Shown piece after piece: positions 30,677 through 39,017 of a stretch of DNA of 54,433 nt (position 1 is its first letter; each line of letters opens with the position of its first letter). A model generated the notes under the pieces. The model saw only the letters and a list, made by a program, of their open reading frames with translations, was not told the origin of the DNA and did no database searches. The translations under genes were made by a program, and so were the position numbers. The DNA is from JALYJG01 sp033763555 (GTDB lineage: Bacteria > Pseudomonadota > Alphaproteobacteria > UBA9219). Where the stretch lies: positions 1-54,433 of the forward strand of contig JANRKK010000012.1 in NCBI GenBank assembly GCA_033763555.1. The letters run 5' to 3'.

Positions 30677-32607
30677 GGCATCGCTCCCAGCCGCTGTTCA
30701 ACCTCCAGCAGCTCACGGTCGCGGGCGAAGGGGCCAAGCTCAAATTCAGCATCGGTTGGCGATACTTCTCCGCGGCGGACTTTTTCCAGCCCGTGCCACA
30801 GCATCGTCAGGCCGTTGAGCCCCGCTGGCGACAGCCAGTAATTCTCGGCTTCTTCCATGCGGTTGTCCTGCAAAAGCTCCATGAGTCTGGCATCGGTTTC
30901 AATGACTTCGGCGCAGATCGTACGGCCTGAACGGCCCTTGTAACATTTGGGGCAGCCTTCGGGGTTGGCAACATAAACGCTGCGCATATCAGGCTCCGAC
31001 AGCCGCTCCATGGGCGGTACATCCATATTGGCCTTGCTGCGACGCGCATCCATGATGGCAAGACCCGCACGCGCACGGCGGGCAACATCTTTGTACATAG
31101 GGCCAAGTTCACCGGGAGCGTCGGCAATCGAAATACGGCATTCCATGCAGATGCCGCGCAGCAGGCGCTGACAGATCATGCCGCGCACCAGATGATGGTC
31201 ATAAACCAGATAAGGTTCGATGCCGATGTCACGCAAGCGTTTAGGTGTAGCCAAAGCTGCATAAACGTGCGCAGTGGTATAAACCTGACGTCCGGTGAGC
31301 GCTAGGCGAAATGCGAATTTTGCCGTCTGCACGTCGCGCACTTCGCCGAGCATGACGATATCCGGATCAAGGCGCAGGGCGCAACGCATGATTTCGACGA
31401 AAGTCTTTTCACGTTGCTCATCTTTGACCGAAGCCGACACGCCGATTTGCCGTGCACCGATGACGCCACCTTCGGGCGGATCTTCGATTAGAAGACAGTT
31501 AAGCTGCATGTTGGTTTCGCCCATGCGGCGGTTGAGCGCTACGCGCAACGTGGTGGTTTTACCCTGGTTGACCGGGCCCGTAAAAACTCGCATGCCGCCG
31601 GGCAACGTGCGCAGGCTTTGGATGACTTTCTGTTGCTCTTGCGAAAAGCCGAGCGAATCCACATCGGCCATGACGAAATTTTCACCGAAAAGATGCGCCG
31701 AGTCATAGGAAAGACGCATATCGAGATAACGGCCGTCATTCGACAATGGCACCCATTGACAGCGTACACTGATCACGCCCTTCGGGAGAGCAATAACCTC
31801 GCGCCCTTTCGCGTCGGATGTGAGCATGGCGGCTTGCGGTTCCTGCCAATTGGCGGTCGCACCAGACTGACCAATGGAATGGGAGAAAATTGACGACAGA
31901 ACCAACTCACCTTCCTTCTGCGTCCAGGTTTCCCAAACGCGCAAGGCGCCGTCGATACGGAACTCGACGCGCGTGCGGTCATTAACCGCTTCGATGTGAA
32001 TATCGTTGGCACCGACTTCTACAGCCCGTTCCAGCATCGCCACAATGCGGCGGCGCACAGCGTTTTCGTCAGAGGAGGTCGCCGTATGCTTACGATCAGC
32101 GTAGAGATAGGCTTGGCTGATGATGTTGGGCGTAACATAGCGCGGCTCACCAACTTTATAACCTTGCCGTTTTGCAACCTGCTCAACGGAGGTGATCAGA
32201 GGCGAACGGCGATGCGACGCGCTGACCAGCCATAATCCGCTGTCAAACAGCGCACAAAGGTTGCGGGATTCTTCAGGAATTTTTAGCGGACCATTCTCGG
32301 CGGTCAGGACTTCGCCGTTAAAGACGATGGAGCCGCCGGACATGGCAAGGCTGCGCTCATCTTCGATCTTGATGGTTTTTTCAGCCGCAGGCGCGGCGGG
32401 GGCCGAGAATGTTTCATGGGCTTCAGTGGCTGGTTTCTCACTCGAAGGGGGTGCGACACCCGGCATGGCACCTACCGGAGGTTTGCCGGGAGTCGCCGGG
32501 GCTGGTTTGCGCACAGAATTCTGTGGTTTCGCACCCTGAGCCGCTGATGTGCCAGAATGAAGCGAAGCTTTAAGCCGATCATTGAGCTGGGAGATGAGGT
32601 TACGCAA
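30673..32607 (-). CDS. pilQ: PilQ-like pilus assembly ATPase (GspE family)
   Basis: A 644-residue secretion/pilus ATPase. A Pro/Ala-rich N-terminus (about residues 20-75) leads to the GspE N2 domain and the catalytic core: Walker A GPVNQGKT (344-351), Asp box LLIEDPPEGG, Walker B PDIVMLGEVRD, and a His box VYTTAHVYAAL. The zinc-binding cysteines are reduced to two CxxC pairs, GICMECR and GCPKCYKG. The Walker A loop reads PVNQ where most relatives have PTGS. The only in-frame start before the conserved region is TTG 32607, with no ideal Shine-Dalgarno. It corresponds to R64 PilQ. A 133-base gap upstream separates it from pilP and contains a short GC-rich hairpin but no gene. Confidence 0.87.
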   Translation of the reverse strand: MRNLISQLNDRLKASLHSGTSAAQGAKPQNSVRKPAPATPGKPPVGAMPGVAPPSSEKPATEAHETFSAPAAPAAEKTIKIEDERSLAMSGGSIVFNGEVLTAENGPLKIPEESRNLCALFDSGLWLVSASHRRSPLITSVEQVAKRQGYKVGEPRYVTPNIISQAYLYADRKHTATSSDENAVRRRIVAMLERAVEVGANDIHIEAVNDRTRVEFRIDGALRVWETWTQKEGELVLSSIFSHSIGQSGATANWQEPQAAMLTSDAKGREVIALPKGVISVRCQWVPLSNDGRYLDMRLSYDSAHLFGENFVMADVDSLGFSQEQQKVIQSLRTLPGGMRVFTGPVNQGKTTTLRVALNRRMGETNMQLNCLLIEDPPEGGVIGARQIGVSASVKDEQREKTFVEIMRCALRLDPDIVMLGEVRDVQTAKFAFRLALTGRQVYTTAHVYAALATPKRLRDIGIEPYLVYDHHLVRGMICQRLLRGICMECRISIADAPGELGPMYKDVARRARAGLAIMDARRSKANMDVPPMERLSEPDMRSVYVANPEGCPKCYKGRSGRTICAEVIETDARLMELLQDNRMEEAENYWLSPAGLNGLTMLWHGLEKVRRGEVSPTDAEFELGPFARDRELLEVEQRLGAMP

Positions 32608-32740
32608 GGCGGTGCCATTCCTGCAAAATCCCCGGAGGGGAAAATCATGGGTTATTGAATTCTGTGACCTGAACGGCTTGAGCCTTATTGGTTGATGTGA
32701 ACTCGTAAGGAAACCGTACCGAACTGCCTACGCCAAGCTC

Positions 32741-33502
32741 TTAGAAAGAGCTTCCAACCACCGTATTGACGTTTTTGACGCGCAGTGTGGTGCGCTTAGC
32801 GGCTCCCTGTTTGAGCTCGACTTCCTTCATCGTAACCTTGGAAATAACGCTGCCATCCGACAAGCGGTCACCAACGCGCCCCGTTTCCAATTGGCCATCT
32901 GACATTTTGATGACAGCCGAATAATGCCCGGTGCTTCCAATCACACGACTCAATTCCATAACCCCCGGAGCCGGAGCAGGCATGGCTACGGCTGGCGTTG
33001 CAGAAGGGGAAGAGGACATAGGCATAGGGGGCGCGGCAACGGAAGGACGTAAAGCGCTGGCCGGAATAGCCGCCGCCAGCGAACCACCACCCTCGCGTTC
33101 CTGACGGATTTTTTCCAGTTCAGATATACGTTTTTCAATATCAATCAGCGCTTCCAGTTTGGCGACAGCCTGGCGAGCGCTGTTCAAATCATCCAAAGTG
33201 ACGTCATCCGCCGTCCGGTTTAGATGCTTGACAACGCTTTTGACGGAATCCGAAACTTTTTCTTCGGCAGCAGCGAGGCCTTTTTCATTTTTACCTGACG
33301 CCCCCGTTAACCCTCCGTTAGTATTCAAGAGAGGGGGCGACACGGGAGGTGCAGAGGAGGGAGGTGCCACATCAACTGTAGCTGTTGTCGATGAGCCGGG
33401 AGCAGGCGGCACAGGATCAGCTGCTTGGGCAACAAAGGAACCCGCAAGAGCGAAAGTGCCCAAGATAATCGCCAAGTATTTGATTTTATACGCGATTTTC
33501 AT
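32741..33502 (-). CDS. pilP: PilP-like pilus biogenesis protein
   Basis: A 253-residue exported protein. Start at ATG 33502 (GAGGGG seven bases upstream), giving signal peptide KYLAIILGTFALAGSFVAQA. A Pro/Ser-rich stretch is followed by a coiled segment (LEALIDIEKRISELEKIRQE) and a C-terminal beta domain (RVIGSTGHYSAVIKMSDGQLETGRVGDRLSDGSVISKVTMKEVEL). The latter pattern, an I-x-G...G-x-x-x-A unit with G-x-x-L-x-x-G-x-x-I, is the type IV PilP domain that links inner-membrane proteins to the secretin. Overlaps pilO by 17 bases. Matches R64 PilP in position. Confidence 0.82.
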   Translation of the reverse strand: MKIAYKIKYLAIILGTFALAGSFVAQAADPVPPAPGSSTTATVDVAPPSSAPPVSPPLLNTNGGLTGASGKNEKGLAAAEEKVSDSVKSVVKHLNRTADDVTLDDLNSARQAVAKLEALIDIEKRISELEKIRQEREGGGSLAAAIPASALRPSVAAPPMPMSSSPSATPAVAMPAPAPGVMELSRVIGSTGHYSAVIKMSDGQLETGRVGDRLSDGSVISKVTMKEVELKQGAAKRTTLRVKNVNTVVGSSF

Positions 33503-34760
33503 AGATAATCCCCTCGACAGTCCAGGTGCCGCCTCCATTTCCACCTGGCGAAAAATTCAGGGAATTGACAGTGGTTCCCGGTAAATCGCCAAAAAACAGG
33601 GGCAGACTTGCGGGCAATTCTCGCACTGTAACAGTAAATGAACGCTTAACCCAAGGAGTGGGCGGTGGGGCCCAATTTCCTTGAAAACCAGGGGGGGGTG
33701 GTGGAGGCGGGTCTTCAGGCAGACGAGTAATCGATCCCGGCCAGTTCTGAGCCAAGTAACGGCGAGCAACCTCATCCGGGTCAACAAGTCCTTCAGGGCC
33801 ACGGGCCATAAGCGCCGACAAAGGGATAGTCAAAGAAGCTGTGGTTCCCGTCTCATTAATAATAGCACTTTCTGCTGGAACTTTGGCAAAGCCCTGGGAA
33901 CGACTCCAGGTCAAATTGATCCCTGAACCGTCACAGCGCAGTTGGGTTAAATTCCACCCCGCCACCGCAGATGGAACTTTTGAAAGGCCAACCTGACAGG
34001 ATTGAATAACAGCTAAAGCGGGAGGCTTTTTCTCCCAAACGCGTTCAGGTGGTGGATATTCAATCTGCTGTTGCTGAAATTGGGCAGGAAGCGATTGCTG
34101 TGCCGCCAGCCGAGCGCGCTCCAGTGCGTCCAGACGATCTCTTTCGATCTGTGCCTGTCTTTCTTGTTCCTTCTGATAATACCAAACGCCGCCGATGGTC
34201 AGGACAAGAATAGCCGCCGCTACGGCCGCCGCGATGAGATATTGCTTGGGAATGCGGACAACCTGCAGCCGAATATCGCGGCGCTCGTCCAACAGCAGAC
34301 TGATCGGCATCGTATCAGCACCAGGAATTGCCCAGGATTCCGGCGCATAGACGCGCTGCAAGCCGCCAAAGCCCATTTCCTGCAAAAGCCTGTCGCGCGC
34401 CTCACCTTCATTAAGAAAAAATTGGTCACCATCGGGAACGATAAGGTCGTCACGAACGATTGTGACAACCGTGCCTTCACGCAAGCGGAAAGCACCCGCC
34501 CATGAGCCCGGCTGTTGGTTGGCAAGACAAGCCGCAAATACAGGCATACCTGCCTTGTGCCCTGCTGCTGCCTGCCCCAAACCAAATTGCGGAACGCGGC
34601 CGCTTTTGCCCGCGCCGCGAACAGCGTAAAAATCGGCTTCCTGGCCGGGCTGGGATGCAGCTTCCTTGGCTGCCTGCGCTACGCGTCCGCTGGGACTATT
34701 TTCCCAATAGAGCCCGGCGGCGTAAATACGCCGCCCGATCGTAACGACACCAGCACCCAT
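33486..34760 (-). CDS. pilO: Type IVB pilus protein PilO (PilO2 family)
   Basis: A 424-residue bitopic inner-membrane protein. The N-terminal half is cytoplasmic, with an actin-like-binding character (FGLGQAAAGHKAGMPVFAACLA, REGTVVTIVRDDLIVPDGDQFFLNE). A single helix follows (LIAAAVAAAILVLTIGGVWYY, about residues 183-203), then a coiled coil (KEQERQAQIERDRLDALERARLAAQQ) and a periplasmic domain with a poly-proline run. This is the architecture of R64/EPEC-type PilO2. The start overlaps the secretin stop (TAATG), so the two are coupled. Confidence 0.82.
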   Translation of the reverse strand: MGAGVVTIGRRIYAAGLYWENSPSGRVAQAAKEAASQPGQEADFYAVRGAGKSGRVPQFGLGQAAAGHKAGMPVFAACLANQQPGSWAGAFRLREGTVVTIVRDDLIVPDGDQFFLNEGEARDRLLQEMGFGGLQRVYAPESWAIPGADTMPISLLLDERRDIRLQVVRIPKQYLIAAAVAAAILVLTIGGVWYYQKEQERQAQIERDRLDALERARLAAQQSLPAQFQQQQIEYPPPERVWEKKPPALAVIQSCQVGLSKVPSAVAGWNLTQLRCDGSGINLTWSRSQGFAKVPAESAIINETGTTASLTIPLSALMARGPEGLVDPDEVARRYLAQNWPGSITRLPEDPPPPPPPGFQGNWAPPPTPWVKRSFTVTVRELPASLPLFFGDLPGTTVNSLNFSPGGNGGGTWTVEGIIYENRV

Positions 34761-36523
34761 TACTCCTGCTCCGAATGGGGCACATCAAGAACTTGTGGCG
34801 TTATGGCGAAAAAGATCATGCTGCGAGTTTTACCGCTCGATACACCACCACCGAGAAGGTAATTATAAGGATTGCCAACACCTTGCGAATTTTGCGATAG
34901 GCCTTCCTCATCCGAACCGCCGATGACAAGCATCGATCCACTCTTCAAAACCGATTGCTGAACAAAAATGCGGTTGGCTGTGTCGGGAAGCTGAACCGTT
35001 GTACTACTCGCTGACGATGTACAACTTGAAGTCTCATCCGATGTATCACCGCACTGACTGTTGAACTGCTTGAGGGCAAGAAGGTCTGTGACGCTGAGAG
35101 AATATTGCAACAAGATACGCCCGTCATCCAACAGGCGCGGCGTCAATTGCACGGAGAAACCTTGGCGCACAACGCCAGGGGTCACAAAAGTACTGGGGCT
35201 CCCGGTTGTTCCTGAAAATGTTGTGCCTGCAGACGCCACAAAACTTATGTTACGGCCGACACGGCGTGAAACAGGGCGGTTATTTAGAGTCACAACAGGG
35301 AATTTTGCCACTTTGGTTGTATCGCCAACACCCGAAAGTGCTTTGAAGGCATCTGTAACCTGACCCACCGTGCTGGGGTTAAGAATGGCGACATTCAACG
35401 TGCCGCCACCCGTAAACCCACTCACGACAGAAGGGGCCGCCGCGGTCGTAAAGTTGCCGCCAAAATTCGTCAAGCGACGCAGAGCAGTATTAAAAGCAAC
35501 CGTGAAGTCCATACCCTCAGAGAGAGTAACGACATAGATTTCAACGTTGATGGCAATTTGACGCGAAAGCCTTTGATTTTCCAATTCCAGATACTGCGCA
35601 ACCGAGCGCATAATCTCAGGCGTCGTTGTGACTGTAATGGTACCCACCGAAGGCGACACAACAACCGAACCCGTACCCCCGAGCATGGAGTTGATAATTT
35701 GACCCATCTCATCCCAATATTTGAGCTCCATACTCGTTTTGGAATTCTGAGTCATGGTGTTCTGACTACCGCCACCACCGCCGCCACCTGCACCGCCACC
35801 GCCGCCCGCGCCGCCACCGCCGGAGCTGCCGCCACCCGCGCCGCCGCCGGAGCTCTGGTCATCCTGCATACCCTCTTCAATCTTCAGGGTTCCGGGCAAA
35901 GCCTCAATCGCAAAAACGCGCGTCTGGAAGCGGGAGATAGATATAGTTGCTCCGTCATACCGCCAGTTGACACCGAAAAAGCCCGCAACCTTTTCCATTA
36001 AGCCGGAAAGCGGACCTTCATAAGCCAGAAGCATGACGGGACCGGAGGAAATCGCTGGAGTTGGGACCGGGGTCGGGGCACCAAAGCCGCCCGATGCGAC
36101 AACGGGTGCCGCAGCCGTTGTGGATGAGGAAACACCCGCGCCCTGAAGATTGACCGAGATGCCTGTCTGCGAGCTTATAATATTTGCAATGTCGCCAAGC
36201 GACAGCCCGTCAGAAGCAATAACGGTAACGCCGCGCGCCGTTTCAAAGCGTGCCGGCAAAGGCATTCCACGCTGCATGCGGCGTGCCTGACCGCCTGTCC
36301 AAACCTTATCCGTAACCACAAGCGGGTTGTAACGTTTGGCCGGAGCCTGAACAGGTATAGCATCCAGAGATTGCCGCGATTCCGTTGCGCGCTGATTAAT
36401 GGCATCACGTGTTTCCTGATCTTTACAGCCCGCCAACACAAAGGAAGCCAAAACAAAAAGAACAGCCGCCGCCGTCCGTGCATTCCTCTTTCCGCATACT
36501 CCGCTGGCCCTGCTTGCGATCAT
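34760..36523 (-). CDS. pilN: PilN/BfpB-family outer-membrane secretin lipoprotein
   Basis: A 587-residue type IVB secretin. Signal peptide with lipobox FVLAGC anchors it to the outer membrane. The periplasmic N-terminal domain (VTVIASDGLSLGDIANIISSQTGI) is followed by a Gly/Ser-rich linker near residues 222-252. An N1-like unit comes next (GTITVTTTPEIMRSVAQYLELENQRLSRQIAINVEIYVVTL), then the C-terminal barrel-forming secretin domain (FPVVTLNNRPVSRRVGRNISF, GFSVQLTPRLLDDGRILLQYSLSVTDL). The pilus would pass through this ring. Corresponds to R64 PilN, next to the TcpQ-like gene upstream and pilO downstream. Confidence 0.88.
   Translation of the reverse strand: MIASRASGVCGKRNARTAAAVLFVLASFVLAGCKDQETRDAINQRATESRQSLDAIPVQAPAKRYNPLVVTDKVWTGGQARRMQRGMPLPARFETARGVTVIASDGLSLGDIANIISSQTGISVNLQGAGVSSSTTAAAPVVASGGFGAPTPVPTPAISSGPVMLLAYEGPLSGLMEKVAGFFGVNWRYDGATISISRFQTRVFAIEALPGTLKIEEGMQDDQSSGGGAGGGSSGGGGAGGGGGAGGGGGGGSQNTMTQNSKTSMELKYWDEMGQIINSMLGGTGSVVVSPSVGTITVTTTPEIMRSVAQYLELENQRLSRQIAINVEIYVVTLSEGMDFTVAFNTALRRLTNFGGNFTTAAAPSVVSGFTGGGTLNVAILNPSTVGQVTDAFKALSGVGDTTKVAKFPVVTLNNRPVSRRVGRNISFVASAGTTFSGTTGSPSTFVTPGVVRQGFSVQLTPRLLDDGRILLQYSLSVTDLLALKQFNSQCGDTSDETSSCTSSASSTTVQLPDTANRIFVQQSVLKSGSMLVIGGSDEEGLSQNSQGVGNPYNYLLGGGVSSGKTRSMIFFAITPQVLDVPHSEQE
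35770..35861 (-). repeat. Low-complexity Gly/Ser/Ala-coding tract inside the secretin gene
   Basis: About 92 bases of imperfect GGC/GGT/GGA triplets encode a roughly 30-residue Gly-rich linker between the periplasmic N domain and the rest of the secretin. The triplet nature keeps the frame if the length changes. Confidence 0.7.
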
Positions 36524-36539
36524 GCCACCACTCCTCAGA

Positions 36540-37571
36540 TTAATCGCCGCCGGTATTGCCGCGCGTCGTTACGTTTAAAACCATCTGGCCCATTTTGGGA
36601 TTCATATGCAATTCAGCAACAGGCTGAGGTCGTGCCGTCTGAAAGCCTGTCAGCAAATTACGGACGGCCTCCTCAAAAGTTCCATCGAAATGCACGGAGG
36701 CCTGAAGCGGATAGTCATATTCCGCCAACCAGTTGAATTCGACATTAGAACGGCGCGCCCATTGCTCCAGGGTACTCCGCAAACTCTCGCCGCGCTCTGC
36801 GTCCCAAGATTGTGCGCCACCGACGGAAGAACTGCTGTAAGAGGCGCCACTACTCAAGGAAGCCGGAGAACTCATAGTTGGCTGCACACCCGGTGGCGGC
36901 TCCAGATAGCGCGGCGCAAGGGATGCGCGCGATGAGTCCGATGCGCTGGAAGCATAACTTGGCACACGCGGCGCAGGAATGCTGGCCATGTTCCGAGGCG
37001 CACCGCCACTCGCATAACCAATACTGACCATTTCGTCCTGCTCACGCATTACAAGGCCAGCCGGGTCAAGCGCATCCTTCAAGGTTTCACGCCACGGCTT
37101 GCCGCCGCGGAAGGATACGAGAACGCCAAGATCAACATCCTGATCAACTGAAAACCCGTACCCGGGGGGCAAAATCTGGCGCAATGCCACTGCCAAAGGA
37201 ACCTGATTGGCAAAGCCGCGCACCACACCCGTGGAAGACGAAGACGGCGCAAACGTTGAAGGGTTTTCGCCCTGGATAACAACCGGGGAAAGAGGTTCCA
37301 ACGCTACATCCGAACGGCTTGTTCCCTCAATGACGACGGGTGCCAAAGATTCCGGCGCACCCGTTACGGGACGGGATGACAAAGGCTCAAGCGGCTGGAG
37401 GCTTGGTAATGGACCGGGCTGCACCATTCCTGTTCCCATAGAAGATTCAGGCGCAGCATTACCGGAAGGGCCAACCCATTGAAAGCCAGCATGGGCTGAG
37501 CTGGAAAAGCCCACAAAACCCAAAGCTAAAACTGAAAAAACAAAGAGTCTGAAGGGAAACGGATTCGACAT
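36540..37571 (-). CDS. TcpQ-domain pilus protein (PilL-like)
   Basis: A 343-residue exported protein, signal peptide FRLFVFSVLALGFVGFSSSAHA. An N-terminal low-complexity region precedes a small domain that resembles a secretin-type N unit (QVPLAVALRQILPPGYGFSVDQDVDLGVLVSFRGGKPWRETL). The C-terminus is a TcpQ-type domain (WDAERGESLRSTLEQWARRSNVEFNWLAEYDYPL ... GTFEEAVRNLLTGF). TcpQ/PilL proteins support secretin assembly in type IVb pili. It is the first gene of the pil operon here; the 151 bases upstream to icmT contain two GANTC sites but no gene. Confidence 0.8.
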   Translation of the reverse strand: MSNPFPFRLFVFSVLALGFVGFSSSAHAGFQWVGPSGNAAPESSMGTGMVQPGPLPSLQPLEPLSSRPVTGAPESLAPVVIEGTSRSDVALEPLSPVVIQGENPSTFAPSSSSTGVVRGFANQVPLAVALRQILPPGYGFSVDQDVDLGVLVSFRGGKPWRETLKDALDPAGLVMREQDEMVSIGYASGGAPRNMASIPAPRVPSYASSASDSSRASLAPRYLEPPPGVQPTMSSPASLSSGASYSSSSVGGAQSWDAERGESLRSTLEQWARRSNVEFNWLAEYDYPLQASVHFDGTFEEAVRNLLTGFQTARPQPVAELHMNPKMGQMVLNVTTRGNTGGD

Positions 37572-37722
37572 GTTGCTTGCTCGCTATCCTCGGCATGCAA
37601 GAGAGATTCGTGACTGTAATCGACCCGGCAGGGCCGGACAATAGTTTGTCTCTAGCACGCAGGAAAAGGTGATAGCTGCTGCAGGGTGGTGGTATTTTTG
37701 CAACAAACCGATTCGCGTTCGT

Positions 37723-37992
37723 TCATTCTCCGTAATCAACCCAATGACGAATCGCGCGACGATGATTCGCCGGGCGGTTGATACCCAGAAACCAGCTGCG
37801 CATGGCGCGCAGGGATGCCTCGAATGTCAGACCACGCCGTTCAAAAAACCAGAAAAACAGCATAATAACGACAGCGAAAATAAATGTCCAAAGCCTGGCA
37901 TGCAGAAGAAAAAGCATGATAGCCAAGAAGGCACGCGCATCGAGCACGAAGAACCGCGCTGGTTTTTGTGTATTGCGCCAATGGAGATCCAT
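37723..37992 (-). CDS. icmT: IcmT/TraK-like type IVB secretion protein
   Basis: An 89-residue small membrane protein. From ATG 37992 it reads MDLHWRNTQKPARFFVLDAR and continues through AFLAIMLFLLHARLWTFIFAVVIMLFFWFFE to RGLTFEASLRAMRSWFLG. The HWR N-terminus, the FF-LDAR motif, the LH-RLWTF hydrophobic core and the length of 85-90 residues all match what I know of Legionella IcmT and IncI TraK. The frame is open to 38145, but the extra 51 residues are unlike the family and lack a ribosome-binding site. Divergent from the AAA+ gene, 135 bases apart. Confidence 0.88.
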   Translation of the reverse strand: MDLHWRNTQKPARFFVLDARAFLAIMLFLLHARLWTFIFAVVIMLFFWFFERRGLTFEASLRAMRSWFLGINRPANHRRAIRHWVDYGE

Positions 37993-38127
37993 AGAAGATC
38001 CGATCAAGGTCAAGCTTGCAAACATCATGAAGGGTGAAAAGGTTTTTTTCAAGGCTCGTTCCCGTGACAAGCTCTCAGAACAAGCGCTTGGCTTGACTCT
38101 GGGAAACGCGCCTTTTAGCGTCCTCTT

Positions 38128-39012
38128 GTGATCGCCACACCTCAATTCACTGTTTCAAACGAAGAGTATGAAGGGCTTCTTGCCCGCTATACGCGTGACA
38201 TTACGGCTTTTGACAAAGCTGGGAAATTCGATCCCGTTACAGGACGTGATGAAGAAATCGACCTGATGACACTGATTTTGCTGCAGCGGCTGCGCAAAAA
38301 CGTTTTGCTGTTAGGCGGTGCGGGTGTCGGTAAAACTGCTTTGTTTATTGGTCTGGCACAATGGATTAACGCAGGCAAGGTGCCCTCGCTTCTCAAAGGG
38401 GCACGCTTGATCGAACTGGAAATGTCCGTGATGGGCGCAGGGTCACAATCCCGTGCCGACCTTGAAGGACGACTTATCCCAATCATCAAAGGCACGGCTG
38501 AACGCAACGCGCTCCACACGCAACCACCAATTATTTTTTGCATCGACGAAGTGCATCAACTGATGCTGTCCTTCAAGGCATCCAGCTTCGGAGGCGTTAT
38601 TGATGTTATGAAGCCCTACCTGACGGCAGGCGATTTGTATGTCATTGGTGCCACGACGCGTGAGGAATATGAAGATTACGTCAAGACCGATCCGGCCATC
38701 GATCGCCGTTTCCAGAAAATTTTCCTCAACACCCCCGATCTGGCAATTACCCATCGCATTTTGATGGGCATGAAGGGCAATTTTGAAAAACATTATGGCA
38801 TCGAAATCTCGCGCGAAGCCTGCGCGAAAATTATCACGCTAACCGACCGCTTTCTGCGTACGCGCAACAATCCGGACAAATCAATTCTGGCGCTGGATCT
38901 TGCCTGCGCTCGCGCCGTCAAAAAAGGCGTTACAGACAGGTTGGATGACGAGTCGATAGAGCTGGCTGTTGCCGCCGAGGCCGGGATTGATCCCGCAGCC
39001 TTGCGAAGCTGA
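38128..39012 (+). CDS. Stand-alone ClpA/B D1-like AAA+ ATPase in the secretion locus
   Basis: A 294-residue protein that resembles only the first AAA+ module of ClpA/ClpB: FDPVTGRDEEIDLMTLILLQRLRKNVLLLGGAGVGKTAL (Walker A 63-70), IIFCIDEVHQLM (Walker B 135-141), sensor YVIGATT and the arginine-finger stretch AIDRRFQKIFL. There is no Clp N domain, no M domain and no D2. The pore loop, usually KYRGEFEERL with an aromatic residue, reads SQSRADLEGRL here, so the substrate-gripping aromatic is missing. It starts at GTG 38128 without a clear Shine-Dalgarno and is the only plus-strand gene in this 20-kb block, between icmT and dotB. Role unknown; an assembly or regulatory ATPase of the apparatus is a guess. 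Confidence 0.78.
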   Translation: MIATPQFTVSNEEYEGLLARYTRDITAFDKAGKFDPVTGRDEEIDLMTLILLQRLRKNVLLLGGAGVGKTALFIGLAQWINAGKVPSLLKGARLIELEMSVMGAGSQSRADLEGRLIPIIKGTAERNALHTQPPIIFCIDEVHQLMLSFKASSFGGVIDVMKPYLTAGDLYVIGATTREEYEDYVKTDPAIDRRFQKIFLNTPDLAITHRILMGMKGNFEKHYGIEISREACAKIITLTDRFLRTRNNPDKSILALDLACARAVKKGVTDRLDDESIELAVAAEAGIDPAALRS

Positions 39013-39017
39013 GATTT

